Notes under the pieces: generated by a model
What the model was told of the DNA's origin: nothing
What the model saw: the letters and a program-made list of their open reading frames with translations, nothing else
Database searches by the model: none
Assembly (NCBI GenBank): GCA_021495925.1
Contig: JAKEKT010000001.1
Span: 620,001-684,000 of the forward strand
DNA: 64,000 nt
Source of the DNA: Diplodia intermedia
Taxonomy: Eukaryota > Ascomycota > Dothideomycetes > Botryosphaeriales > Botryosphaeriaceae
Direction of reading: 5' to 3'
Shown here: positions 1 through 11,800 of the stretch, piece by piece
How the letters are laid out: each line of letters starts with the position of its first letter
How positions within the stretch are numbered: position 1 is the first letter of the stretch
Translations under genes and position numbers: made by a program

Positions 1-293
1 CTCGGCGCACGCCCACGCGACGCACCGCCCTTTGATCGCCCCACGTCCACAGCATCGCCACCACAAACCCACCGTCAACCTCACGCGTGCCCGCCGCCTG
101 AACCTTAATCCAAATAAGCAGTACCGTCTCGCGTGCAATGCTTCTGGAAGGGATCGGCGAAGCTTTTGGAGTGCAATTCCACGTGGCAAAATACACGGAT
201 GGCCTACTCTATCGTCCTTGGCTACTGCAGCCTCGCCTGCCTCGTCTCCTGGCCTAGATCGGACCCCGTCAGCTTCCACTGGCCCATCATCGG
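1..293. other. window edge, no gene recognised
   Basis: This stretch lies downstream of the stop codon of the S28 peptidase. Short open frames are present but none shows a recognisable motif or splice pattern. It probably holds the peptidase 3' UTR and intergenic DNA. Confidence 0.4.
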
Positions 294-2137
294 TCACGGA
301 TTCCGCTTAAACATGCCTTCATCACCGCCGCGGCGCTGAACAAACTCCGAAACCCACGTCTTCACAAATTGCGCCTCCCTCGCCTGCGCGTCTGCCACCG
401 GCTTCGGCGGCAACTCCGTCGTTGTCTCGTTCGGGAAAAGCCCGTTCTCATCCCAATGGTGCACCGCTTTGCCCGCGATAAGGATGAACGGCTCGCTGTC
501 CGTCGACGTCCGGTTCGGTGCAGTAAACGCATGCGGCGTTGCCGCCCGCCACGGGTCCGCCTCTCCGTCGATGATGGCGAGCCGCGGATAGCTGATGCCG
601 TATCCGCCGTACTTGTTGATTGCCTCGACGTCTGCCGCCGTCGTGATGTTGAACGCATCTCGGCAGATGATCGCGTTGTAGTCGACGTCAATCAAACGCG
701 AGATCAGAGGTAGCTGTGAGCTTGGCACTCCGCTCCCTGTAGGCGGAAAGGATCTTGTGAGCATATTTAGCCAACTGGCGCGGAAGAACAGCCGACTAAC
801 CTGTTTGGAGATAACCCCACCTGTCATTGCCACCGTCAGCACCTTATCCCTGGAAGCAGCCCGGGTCGTCAGCCACTTACTGCGTGCAATACTGGTACGG
901 CCATGCTCGCCACGTTTGCGATATGTCATCCTGGGCATAGAAAGTGGCGTTATGGTTTGAGAAGCACCCGTCCTGTGTTCCGCTACACTGGGAAACCTGC
1001 GTCAGATTTACATAGCCAATGTAGTTAAGCATCCTACTGCTGAGGCTCGAAACTTCATCGGCATACCCGCCGACGCGGAGCAGCTCCTCGACGTCCGGCT
1101 GCAGCGTAGCCGTATCGGGGTACAGTAGTGAGTCCGAAGTCAGGTTGCTACAGTACTCAAACACCGACGGATCCGACACGGCGGGATCCCAATTGAGGCT
1201 CTGCCAGCCAGCGATGCCGTAGCTCAAGACATTGGCAAAATCATCATCGTAAGTCAGGTTACCTAGACCAAAGGCGCTCTTGAGCTGATTCTTATGCTTG
1301 GTATTGTTTTGGTCGATCAGAATATTGTCCACCACGTGCGTCAGCTTCTGCAGGGTGCTAATGCAGTCCGGAGGCCCGTACAGCCTCTGGGCTTCATAAT
1401 ACTGCCAGTAGTCATAGATGGCCTCTGTGACACCCGACGAAGATATGGCACCCCAGAAGGTTTCGGGATAGAGCTTGCGAAGGAAGGCCACGAAAGCTCC
1501 GGCATAAGAGCCACCGTAAGCGATCCAGGGGGTGCTGGAAGGATCCAGGTCATGGCCTTCCAGGCCTTCGAACACGACGTGCTCCGCAAAGTATTGCGTG
1601 TCCTTCAAAGCCTGGTCAGTGGTCAAGAAGCGCAGGTTCTCGGTGGTCAGGTCCGACACGGGCCAGCTCTCGCCGTAGTAACGGTGCTCCAAGATGACGC
1701 CGAGCCCGCCAGTGGCGTTGGCTAACTGTGCGACAATGCCCTTTTGCAGATAGGGAAAACGATCCTCGCCGCTAGTTTCGCCACTTGCGAGGACAATGAC
1801 CGGGCCTCCGGGCTGATAGTACGTGGCGTCGAACCAGTAACGGAGCGGGAAGGTGCCATTGGTGTGCGGTGTGTACAAAGAATCGTTGTGGAAGTGGTCA
1901 ATCGGCACGGAAATGTTGTAGGCGGGATACAGAGCGGACGGGTCGATGTCGCGGCGGTCGAACTGGGCAGGCTCATGCAGAGCACGAATCTGGCTGGCGG
2001 TAAGCAAATGGGAGGTGGGGCGGGAGGGCCGCTGAGCAACAGACTTGTTTACGCAACTCGCGGATGGGCAACGATGTGCGCAGGGCGCGTGCCTGGCTTG
2101 ACAGGCAGAGCAACCCGACCAGAAGATTCAGGAACAT
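294..2137 (-). CDS. secreted serine peptidase, family S28 (prolyl carboxypeptidase-like)
   Basis: Four exons on the minus strand: 2137-2045, 1989-881, 820-801 and 736-294, giving about 554 residues, normal for fungal S28 enzymes. The start is an ATG followed by a hydrophobic signal peptide (MFLNLLVGLLCLSSQARA), so the enzyme should be secreted. The nucleophile lies in GGSYAG, the acid in IIDGEADPW and the histidine in KAVHHWDENG, in the order expected for the Ser-Asp-His triad. Several N-x-S/T sequons fit secretion. Family members cleave after proline or act as carboxypeptidases in acidic protein digestion; substrate choice cannot be read here. The third exon is only 20 nt and encodes the conserved W-G-Y-L-Q-T stretch; without it the C-terminal half appears disconnected. 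The first intron's ends (1990-2044, GT-CTGT donor) are the least certain join. It is divergent from the ligase gene, 567 bp away. Confidence 0.9.
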
Positions 2138-2704
2138 GATGATGGGTGAGGGAGCAGCTGGCCGCGGAGGGCAGAACAGACGGAGGGCACGCGATGGGGT
2201 TTTGTAGCTTGCGAGGCGAGAATGGGGCCATGTTGGTGACGCACGGCAGCCGCTAGTTGCAAGATGGAAGGTGGGCGTCAAGCTTTTGCCGAGCGGGCAG
2301 GTGACTAGCCGCAGCAAGAAGGTGGCAGAGCCCTGGTGCAGATCTGCAGAGCGCCGCAGGAGCCCTCGGTGCCACTGCCCGAAGAGATGCATGCCTCAGG
2401 CACCCACAGAGCCAGCGCCTGCCTTTCTCGGCCGACGCGTCGCTGCCTGCCTCGGCCGCTGGACAGCAAGGACGGGAGAGCCGGCGGCGGCCCGAAAATG
2501 CTCTCTCCTCCCCGACTTCCATCCATCCGCACATCCGTGCCGGCTTCTGCGGCGATCGGTGCGCTGCGTCGGGCCGCTCACTGCTCCCCCGCATCCCCGC
2601 CTTTAAGCAATTCCTCGGATACTGCTTCCCACCCATCTCCCGCCCTCGCCTCCGCATCCAACTCTCCTGCATCAGCTTGCTTTTGTCGACTTCCGCCATC
2701 CGCC
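2138..2704. promoter_or_regulatory. divergent promoter region of S28 peptidase and CoA ligase
   Basis: Spacer of 567 bp between two outward-facing start codons, so it must carry both promoters and 5' UTRs. Pyrimidine-rich runs occur near the ligase start. No specific factor site is claimed. Confidence 0.5.
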
Positions 2705-4805
2705 ATGCCCGTTGCTTCACCATTTGAGCCTCTCCGCATCGAGCAAACGGATCTGTTGACCTACCTCTTTCCGCCCGGTCGACATGTATCTGACAAGCCC
2801 ATATGGGTTGATGCCAACAACCCCGAGCGCTCCTTGTCGCCCAGCCAGATACTCCAGTGGATAAAGAGGCTGGCCATCGGCCTGGACAAAGTCGGCTGTG
2901 CCCGCGGCCAGGTGGTTTTGATCTACACCCCTAACCACATCTTCGTCCCAGCTGCTTACATGGCTACCGTTGGATCCGGAAGAATCTTTAGCGGAGCAAA
3001 TCCCGCTTATTCCGAGCCTGGTATGCTCACCGTTGTCGAGAGTGGACCGTAGAGATGTTGATGTGCCACTTAGAGTTACTGCACCAGTTGAGGGACACTG
3101 GAGCCCAGGTCCTCCTAGTGCATCCCTCCCTTGTCAGAACCGCAATCTCCGCCAGCCAAAAAGCTGGTCTTGCCACCGACAGGATCTTTTTGTTTTCCGA
3201 CCAGGAGCACAGACCCGTGGGAGGAGTGCGTGATTGGAGGGAAATGATTGGGTCTCCCGAGCAGGCGGGCAGCTACCAGTGGAAGCGCATGGCTGGAGAT
3301 GAGTCCAAAGGCACAGTGGCCACGGTAAACTACTCTTCCGGCACCACAGGTCTGCCCAAAGGAGTCTGCATATCTCACTGCAGCCTCATTTCCAATGCCG
3401 AGCAAGCAATGTACATGCGCTATGCTTTCAAGGAACGGACGCCGGAAAGATGGGCGGGCTTTCTTCCCCTATACCACGCCTATGGACAGCTTTACGTCAA
3501 CATCTTGGCCCTCAAACTCCAAGTAACCGTGTACATCATGAAGCAGTTTGTCTACGAGGATTTCCTCCGGGTCCTTGAGACGTACAGGATCAATTCCTTG
3601 CAGGTCGCGCCGCCTATCCTGGTGATGATGAGCAAACGTCCGGAGACATCGAGATACGATCTCAGCAGCCTCGAGGATATCACGTGTGGCGCTGCGCCAC
3701 TCTCCAAGGAGTTGGCGGATGACATTGTCAGGCGCTTCAAAGTGGCCCTGCACCAGGGCTATGGCATGACGGAATTGACATGTGCGGCCATTGTTATGCC
3801 CGGTGGAGCCGATGAGGTTGAAGACAAGTGAGCAATCCAACCGGCGCATGCATGCTGAACACTGCTGACCCGGTTCGAAAACAGCACCGGTTGTGTTGGC
3901 CAGCTGTGCCCCAACACTGAATGCGTTCTCCGGGATGACGATGGGAACGAGGTCTCATCTGGTCAGCCTGGAGAGATGTACATTCGCGGGCCGCAGGTTT
4001 GCTTGGGATACTGGAGAAATGACCAAGCCAGCAAGGAAACCCTGAGTCTCGATGGCTGGCTAAGGACTGGTGACGTTGCTGTGGAGAGAGACGGCTGGTT
4101 TTGGATTGTTGACAGGAAAAAGGTATCCACAAGCCCCCTCGCAGCGGATGACTAAGAAATTGGCCCTTTGCGCTCACCGAAGACGATACACACTCCCTAA
4201 ATAGGCAGTTGAATACGTGATCCGGACGTAACTGTGCGCATTCAAAACTCACATTTACGTCCGGATCTTGTACTCAACTACCTATGTAGATATGATGATG
4301 CAGTATATGTGTACGGCAGATGCGGGCATGTCAATGTCTTTGGTCATCTGCTGTGTCCTCACATTAGAGTAGTGACGCTGACTGTCATATAATCAAATAG
4401 GAGCTCATCAAAGTAAACGGGCTGCAAGTGGCTCCTGCCGAACTTGAGGCTGTCTTACTCGAGCACGAAGACATCGCTGATGCTGCTGTTGTAGGCGTTG
4501 CATTGTAAGTTGAACTCGCCCTTCTAACCCGCTGAACGCATGCTGACTGCGTTGGAAGACGCGGCGAAGAGTGGCCACGAGCATACGTCTCCCTGAAGGG
4601 TGACAAGAAGGGAACGTCGACGGAGAAGCAGATTCAGGACTGGATGAAAGGCAAGGTGGCCAGGTACAAGCAACTGGTCGGCGGCATATCAATCGTCGAC
4701 GAGGTGCCGAAGTTGCAGAGTGGCAAGATCATGCGTAAAGTCCTCAGGCAATGGGCGAGCCGTGATGCGCCGGCATTGGAAGCCAAGGTAACAGCAAAGC
4801 TATGA
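2705..4805 (+). CDS. AMP-binding acyl-CoA / 4-coumarate-CoA ligase-like enzyme with PTS1
   Basis: Five exons (2705-3020, 3074-3827, 3885-4122, 4401-4504, 4559-4805) encode about 552 residues, the usual length of the ANL superfamily. The phosphate-binding loop is [12 protein letters not shown], followed by QGYGMTEL and by the YWRN...DGWLRTGD and DRKK-ELIKVNG hinge motifs; the C-terminal lysine sits in [11 protein letters not shown]. The reaction is ATP-dependent adenylation of a carboxylic acid and thioester formation with CoA; the acid could be a phenylpropanoid, a phenylacetate or a fatty acid. The last three residues are A-K-L, a peroxisomal PTS1-type signal. Intron 1 was chosen as 53 nt (3021-3073), which restores the family pattern [17 protein letters not shown]. 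Intron 3 is 278 nt, far longer than the others, and contains a hairpin element. Confidence 0.9.
4201..4326. mobile_element. MITE-like hairpin element, copy A (within an intron)
   Basis: Two 31-nt arms (4201-4231 and 4255-4285) form an inverted repeat with 27 of 31 positions complementary around a 23-nt loop. The outer part reads TAGGcAGTTGAaT / TAGGtAGTTGAgT. A downstream flank ending in GCAGATGCGGG (4316-4326) is shared with the element at 15921-16041. There is no coding capacity. It lies wholly inside intron 3 of the CoA ligase gene, so it should be removed by splicing. The mobile origin is inferred from repetition and terminal inverted repeats; target-site duplications are not clear. Confidence 0.6.
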
Positions 4806-5479
4806 TCCGACCAAGGCAGTAGTATCAGTGAGCCGCCACAGTGCGGCGGTACCGTGTTTGCTTCCCTCGTAATACGTACGCCTGAACTTTAAAACTGCAG
4901 CCTAGCTAAATAATCACTCAATCAAATTGCCCTTTGCCAAGAGTGTCCCCGCATTTGGGTATGCAACCAAAACGATTAAAGAGTTTGAGGGCGTCGAGGA
5001 TCTTTCAGCAGACAAGTGCTATGCGAAAAGAGCATGGGGAAATCTACAAAGGACATTTTGAAACCAATCTCAGGGCACTTGATTTGCTGGAGTTGGGTTG
5101 TTGAAGCATGAGCGGCGCAGTGCGGTACAGTTTAGTGGCGTGGGCAAGAGAGTAAGCACTCTAATCCAACCACGAAACTACTCGGGCCTGACTTGGTGAG
5201 AATGGGACCTAAAGAGCCGGCAACACAAGCAGACAGACCCTCTTCAATACGCAGAATCTAGTCTATTGGCGCGAATTCTCACTTTTGTCCAGCTACGTTA
5301 CGCTCGTTTTCGGGCCTAGAGGCCAACCAAGAACGCCGTCCGTGCGCCCACCAAGTGCTTGTTATTGTTTGAAGTCGCCGTGGGGTCGTATTTGCCCCGA
5401 AAATCCGATCTCGTTTCCCCATCGGCAGTGAAGATGCAATCATTAGATCTGCTGATGGAAGAAGAAGGGACCATGGCTC
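4806..5479. other. convergent intergenic region
   Basis: Spacer of 674 bp between the 3' ends of the ligase (+) and the MFS pump (-). It should contain both 3' UTRs and polyadenylation signals. No gene, repeat or structured RNA is evident. Confidence 0.45.
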
Positions 5480-7173
5480 TCATAACTTCACTGGAAATCT
5501 GCTCCTCAGCGCCTCACCATACCTAACGAACAGGACCGGAATGGGTATCAATGCAATGGCAACGAAACCGAGCAGCGAGTTGCCCCAGCCCAACCCGAGG
5601 GCCTTGTACATGGGCTGTCCGGCAAGGGGAACAAAAGCTCCAAAAAGTGATCGCAAGACAGTATTTGCAGCCATTGCAGACGCGGCATGCATGGTATAGA
5701 CGTCTACTAGGTATGTGTTTGGTGCCATCTATATGAAATTTGTCAGCCTGGTTTTTCAAGGCTTGGGTGAATGTGAACGTGAACCTGAGGGCAAGTGGGA
5801 TCGCTTACGAAGATCAGCATCAAGCCAAAACCAATGAAGGTGGTTCCAATGATGGGTACTATCCAATGGGTGTGCTTCTCAACGGTCCATCCGTACCAGA
5901 AAAGCCCTATCGGCATTGCCGCTGCGCCTGGAAACATGAGTGGCAGGCGCTTTTCGGGAGTGAAGGTGCCCGTTGCAAGCGCGCTGCGCACGCTTCGGTT
6001 ACCCCAAAAAGTATACACCCATTGGCCAATGACACTGCCAATCCCAACTCCAAGATAGGTCAGGCCAGCGGTGCCGGTATTGAAGTTGTATTGCTCCTTG
6101 TAGACGAGGGTGAAGGTGGTGAAAAGGATGTAGAGGTAGGCGTAGGCAACGGCGACGTAAAGGGAGAGGAGAAAGACGATGGGAGACCTGAAGAGCATCT
6201 TGGTCGGCCGTACGATGCTGAAGAAGAAGAGGTCGCGGGGCGAGAGGCCGGTGTCGAGGCTGCTACGAAGTGCCAAATTCCCAGTCTCCTTTTTGAGGCG
6301 GCGCACCTTGCGGTTGAGGATGGCAATGGCATATGTCTCTGACATGAGAATCAAACCACAGACGGTGACGACTCCGGCAGCGATGCTGACCACATAGAAA
6401 GTCCAACGCCATCCGGCAGCTTGTGAAAGAAACCCACCCGACAGAGGGCCTACCACAGGGCCAATGCACGGGCCAGCGACCCAGATTGCCATTGCAGTGC
6501 CCCTTTGCTCGCGCGGTATCAAATCTGCGATCGTGCCTCCGCCGAGAGTAAGGGGGCTCGCGCCAACACAGCCGGCCAGGAAACGAAAAGCAATGAGCAT
6601 GCCCAGGCTGGTTGAGCGTGCGCATGCTACGTTGAAGACGATGAACAGAAGGTTGCATATATGGTACAGCGGGAGCCTTCCGTACATCTCGGACAAAGGC
6701 GCAATGATCAGAGGCCCCACGGCGAAGCCAAGAACGTAGACGGACACGACGAAGCCAGACAAAAGCTCGCTGGTCGAATTAAACTCGGCCATGAGATCGG
6801 GGACCCCTGGGGCAAACATGGACGATGCCAGCGGAATGAGGAAGGTGATGAGAGATACAATGGCGACGGCACCCCACTTCTTGGCCTTGGGCCAGTTCAT
6901 GGGGTTTTCCGGGTCGTTTGGGCCGTCCCAGTCGACAACGTTTGGATCTGGAGCGGGTTGCCGTTCGTCGTCGGGGTCATCGATGGAAGTGGCGGCGGAA
7001 GCTTCGCTCTGCTTTTCCAGGTCTGCATCTTTCTGGACGGCCGAGGCAACGGCCGAAGGGGGAAGCTTCTCAGGGCCAGTGTAGATGCCCAGATTGGTGG
7101 GGATGTCTGCGTCATGGTTTTCTTCGGCAGCTAATTCCACCACGTCGCTCTGCTCGGGAAGCACAGCGCCCAT
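5480..7173 (-). CDS. MFS multidrug transporter, DHA1 (Flr1/Tpo-like) family
   Basis: Two exons, 7173-5809 and 5728-5480, joined in phase 0 across an 80-nt intron, give about 537 residues with twelve predicted membrane segments after a hydrophilic N-terminal tail of roughly 120 residues. Visible family signatures are NPMNWPKAKKW just before TM1, the PLSEMYGR loop 2-3 motif, and WVAGPCIGPVVGPLSGG of the antiporter motif C region followed by GWRWTFY. Such proteins export drugs, fungicides or polyamines across the plasma membrane by proton antiport. The start at 7173 (MGAVLPEQ) was preferred over an in-frame ATG at 7353, because the extra 60 residues look like translated leader. The next gene upstream is a dehydrogenase on the same strand. 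Confidence 0.9.
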
Positions 7174-7727
7174 GGCAGCGGAAGCGGAGTAGTGCTGGGG
7201 TCGTGGGGCCAGTGAGGGCAAAGTAGCGGGAGGGATTACAGGACCGAGTCTTGGGCTGGGCCTTTTGGGCAGAGCATGCAGCAAGCAGCAGGGCACAGGC
7301 GGGTCTTGAGACAAACAGTGGGACAGGTGCTGGATGGAATTAAGGCGGCGCACCGAGGGCTTATCGCCGGACGGATTAGAAAAGGGAAAGCGGCGGACGA
7401 GGGTGAGGGGTCACGGGCCGGGGCTCCAATGAGTGCGCCAGGTGCGGAAGGCGGGCGCCGGGTGGGGCTGCTGGATCAGTAAGGGCTCGGTAGATGGAAA
7501 CATGTCCCCATGTGCCATGGCGCTCCGCCGATCAGCGCGTCGTGGGGCCCCAGCATTGTTATTGCCGGGCGCGAAGGACGGCGTGAGGCGGCGTCGCACT
7601 GCAGGCAGGAGCGTGGTGTGCATGTTCGTTGTTCGTGCAGCCGAGGTCAGCCCAGCTGCTCGTTGCTCTTTCCATTCCGCTGTATTGATGACTCGCTTGC
7701 TCGCCCCTCGCCTGACCCTCGTCTGAC
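7174..7727. other. intergenic region upstream of MFS gene
   Basis: Spacer of 554 bp holding the MFS promoter and the 3' UTR of the dehydrogenase. Open frames here are shadows or untranslated leader. Nothing further is seen. Confidence 0.4.
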
Positions 7728-8878
7728 TTACACCCTGATGACGATCTTCCCAATCTCGCTTTGCTTTTCCAACCGCGTAAACGCCTCCGCCGCCTGTTCG
7801 AACGCGAATTCCACCGCTACCACCGGCCGGATCTGGTGCTCCTCTACGAACCTCACGAACCGCTCGTTCATCGCCTTGCTTCCGCCCCCAAGCACTCCCC
7901 TGACTGCCCCCATTGTCAGCACACCTCGTGTCTTGGCTCCCGGTCCACTTACTTGTCTTTGCGCCGAAGAGAATGGCAGGAATGAGATCCGCCTGCTTGG
8001 ATTCCGTCAGGATTCCCATCACCGACACCAGCCCGCCCGTCCGCGCACTGCGCAGCGCCTCCTCAATCGTCCCAGCACCGCCAACCTCCACAACATGGTC
8101 CACTCCGCGCCCGCCCGTGATGCGCAGCACTTCGTCTGCCCACTTTGGCGTCTTCCGGTAGTTGATGGCGTGTGTTGCACCCAGCTTCTTGGCAACTTCC
8201 AGCTTCTCGTCTGTCGACGACGTTGCTATTACCGTGGCACCTGCAGCCGACGCAAGCTGGACGCCACTTAGCTTTACACGCGGCTTGGGGCGAGGAAAGA
8301 TGCCGACTTACTTGGATGGCGAAGCAACTCACTCCACCCGTTCCCTGCGTCAACACCGTGACTCCTTTGGCTGGCTTCCCAACGCCGCCTGGTGCCTCGA
8401 AGAGAGCGTTGAAGGCAGTGAGCCCCGCCGTCACCATCGCCGCCGCCTCAGCATCACTCAGCCCCTTCGGGCCCTCGAGGATCCTTTCATCGTCCAACGC
8501 CAGGTATCGGGCTAATGTGCCGTCTGCTTCTCCGCCACCCATGACGGCGTCAAAAACGTAACCATCGCCGACGTCGCCGTCCATCCAGGTGTTGGCATTC
8601 ACAATGACCGATGCCCCGATGTGGTTGCGCCACTTGGATGAGGCGCCCGCGGCGACGACGGTCCCGGCGCCATCACTGCAAGGAATGAGGTTTGCTGCTG
8701 TCTGCAGAGGGTACGCTGGGCTATGATGAAAGACCAGGTGGTCGCGAAAGTTGAGTGAAACGGCCGTGATGCGGACAAGCGCCTGGTTCGGGCCGGGCGT
8801 CGGCGTCGGGAGCGCTGATTGTGTGAGCTTTGACGCACTTGGGATCACCCATGCCACATTTTGCTCCGTGGTTGCCAT
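7728..8878 (-). CDS. MDR-family NAD(P)-dependent alcohol dehydrogenase / quinone oxidoreductase-like
   Basis: Three exons (8878-8312, 8256-7953, 7903-7728) encode about 348 residues, standard for medium-chain dehydrogenases. The N-terminal GroES-like domain has the pattern NFRDHLVF and PCSDGAGTVVAAG. The Rossmann domain begins TQGTGGVSCFAIQLASAAGA with the glycine-rich nucleotide loop, followed by ATVIATSSTDEKL and the GGRGVDHVVEVGG stretch. The catalytic and structural zinc cysteine sets of classical ADHs are not evident, so it resembles the zinc-independent or 'zinc-type-like' fungal oxidoreductases. It probably reduces or oxidises a small carbonyl or quinone in the cytosol; the substrate is unknown. 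Intron 1 is 55 nt and intron 2 is 49 nt. Confidence 0.88.
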
Positions 8879-11800
8879 TTTGCTTGGAAGGGTTGGTTGC
8901 AATGCGAGGCTTGGAAACTAGGAAAGCTGATCTGGCTCTCCAAGTACTGGGTCCGGTGTATTGCCTTTATACTCCAACACGCATAGCTGTCTCTGAACCA
9001 CCCAATTTCTAAGCAAGCTGCTGATAAAACGCAAAATGGCATGAGTCGACAATATCGCGTCATTCAAGCCGCAGTCGTTTTCAGTGCCTGCTCTTTCCTT
9101 CGGGTCGTGAGTGACAAATGTGTTGGCTTACAAATTACCCCGCGACACCAGGCTGGGTCCACAACTGTGTCATCAGCAGTGGTTCGACCACCCAATGCTG
9201 AGGGGACGGACAGAATCGATCGGTGTGAGCTGCTGTTAATTGACAAATTAGACTAGTTAGACGCGGAATTTCCTCGACGTTATTTGTGAGCCGCGGAATT
9301 GCAACAGAAGATGACACTCGTGGGGGCTCTTCACCTCGAACCCTAGATTTTCATCTCAGCCTCCTCAGATGATAAGCACGTCTTGGCGTCGAAAACTCGG
9401 TTTTCGTGCAGAAAGTAACTTTGTTCGGCCATTGTCGAAGACTTATGTGCCGTAAGCTCTTCCCACCTAGCTCAGGTCTGCCAAATGCCGTCATTTCTCT
9501 AACTCCACCGCTTGCTTCTCAAACAAACAGCTTCTTGATCCGATTCGCTTGAGATCTAGGAAAAGGCTATCTGAAAACCAGTGTTAGAGGACCCGGCAGG
9601 ATGTGCGTTTCCCGAATGCCGTCTTCCCTAGTTGTGAAGGCGGCTGAGGAGTCGCTGGGCACGCTGGGCACGCTGCGCACACTTCACTAGCTTTTGATGG
9701 ATGTCAAGGATAATGTGATTTTGCACCAAGGCTTTGATCGTGGTCTCAGAATAGCTATGATGATGATGTGGCATTTGCCATCCATGCAGAGTTTCATGAT
9801 CTTGACCTGTGGTAGGTTGAGGCCACCTCACGGGAGCTAGCCGCATAATTCACACAGAAGCTTTTCCGTCACGGATCGCTGAGATCCGTAGGCGGACGCT
9901 GTTCTATAGCTTTGCCGCGGCCATCAGATCTTCTTGACTATGCTTGCTTCCTGTTTGCCCAGCGATAGCGCAGGTGTGGTGAGAGGCATGTACATATGCG
10001 GGATGGATGGGAGCATAGTGTCTACCGCAGTCGGCTACATGCGTGCGTCAGTCTAGACAGGGCCGCATGAATACACGACCCATACATCCAGAACCACGTC
10101 TACGGCCAGCTGACGCAAGGGAGCTTGGGAGAACTTCATGCCCAAACTCCACGATTTCGAAGCCGGGGAACAGAAGAAAAGAGACCTCAAGTAGCTGCAT
10201 GGTCGTTGCTCGCAGTATAGGCAGGGGCCTAGTTCACAGGCAGCCTAGAGAGCGTGTCGAGTGATGTCGCGTTAGGCAAAATATTTATGGCTATCCGCAT
10301 GGCGGGGTAGTAGTCGGCGAACGTGCTGCCGGTAGACGCTACTGCATGTGGTAATCTCGATGCGGGTCGTACCATAATGACTGGCGAATAGGCGAAGGGG
10401 CAGTTCATTTTGGTGGAGAGCCCACCAGTGAGCACGTCCGGAAGCTCCGGCCTGGAGTGCGTTTACCATGCGCGTCCAGACGGCCTTCAGCGAGCCGTGT
10501 GTCCGTTCAACAACGGCTAATGACCGATGCGAGCGGTGGGGGCTACGGGCAATGTGATATGCGACGTATGCGTACAGTGTGCGGTGGGGAGGAGCTGAAG
10601 CGGAAGGCCATAAGCTCCGAGGCCCCTGACGGCAACGTGCCACTGCCTTTTTACCGGTGCTGTGGATACACTTTGTCAGTGCTTGCTGTTTGGTGTGGAG
10701 AACCCCCCAGAGGCGTTTGAGTCCCTCGTGGTAAGCCGTTCTCAGGGTCCACAGCCCACAAGATAGGCCGTCTTCGATGCTGACTCGATGAACCGGGATG
10801 TCATGTGTCTCTCCAGGCCTGGAAGGGGTTCGGCCTCTCTTCGCCTAACTCCGACACGATACGTGCCTATCCAGCAAAGCCATTCTTGCAGCTTTGAGTA
10901 CGGCATGGATGCGCATGCATGAACGATTATCTATCGGTTCAATCAAATCCGAGGACGATGGTAGGCCATCATCATTTGTGAGGAGTGTTCGAAGCTCTCA
11001 AATCCGCGTGGTTGGTGGCTGCGAATCAGGTTAAGCACGCCATATGTTCCCGGGCGGATTTGTATACTTACAGAGTACATTCCAACTCAATCCCTCTTCG
11101 CGGCAGGTACAGTGCGGCATGCTGCTCCAAACACAGCTCGCCGAGGCTTGCGATTGAGGGTCAGGGCGAGCTAACAAAGACAGCCGCAACAGCTTACACT
11201 AGGCCGGGATAGCCAAGAAAAGCTCATTGCTGTAGCTCGTGGCAGCCTGCACTTCGGAGTCGAAGACTGTCTGGCGCCTCAACAGCAACCAATGAAGCCA
11301 AAGGAGCAGGGCCTGTCAGATAAGCAGGCCCTCAGCTGCACAGTCTGCGTCATGCCGGGGTCGTCTTTGAGACCACCGTCCAAGCGCGTGGATGCACCGC
11401 AGTACCGTACCTGGCGCGAATCACGCATGTATCAGAGTGATGTGCGGAGAGGCGAGCTTAGAACCAACGCCCTTGACGACATAGATCCTCGGCCAGCAAC
11501 CCCAAGGTAGACCAATCAGGGCCTCGGGCCGCACCGGGGTGGATGATCTCATCGGTTTCATCCGCGGCCATGTGGGCAAAATCGTTTCGGAGGGATGCAG
11601 CGGCAATAGTGGCACCCGGCTGCCTGGCTCTCGCCTCTGCTGGAGGGATGGAGAGGATCTGCGGCGAGTGGGCCCATGAGACAAGAGCTCTTTTGACTGT
11701 GTCACGCCTGCAGGTCAAGCTTGCGCCTGGGATGATGAAAGGCTGCAGCTGAAGACGGTCCAGCTTCCAGGTTCTCCAAAGTCGGTCCGAGCGGCCTTCT

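Noticed and set aside
3021..3052. 32-nt first intron for the CoA ligase
   Set aside because: It preserves frame but is shorter than other introns here, and it leaves an extra MLMCHLE segment. The 53-nt alternative (3021-3073) gives normal size and the family sequence.
5740..6342. 200-codon plus-strand frame
   Set aside because: Antisense to the MFS pump exon. No motif, and its sequence is the reverse of conserved transporter codons.
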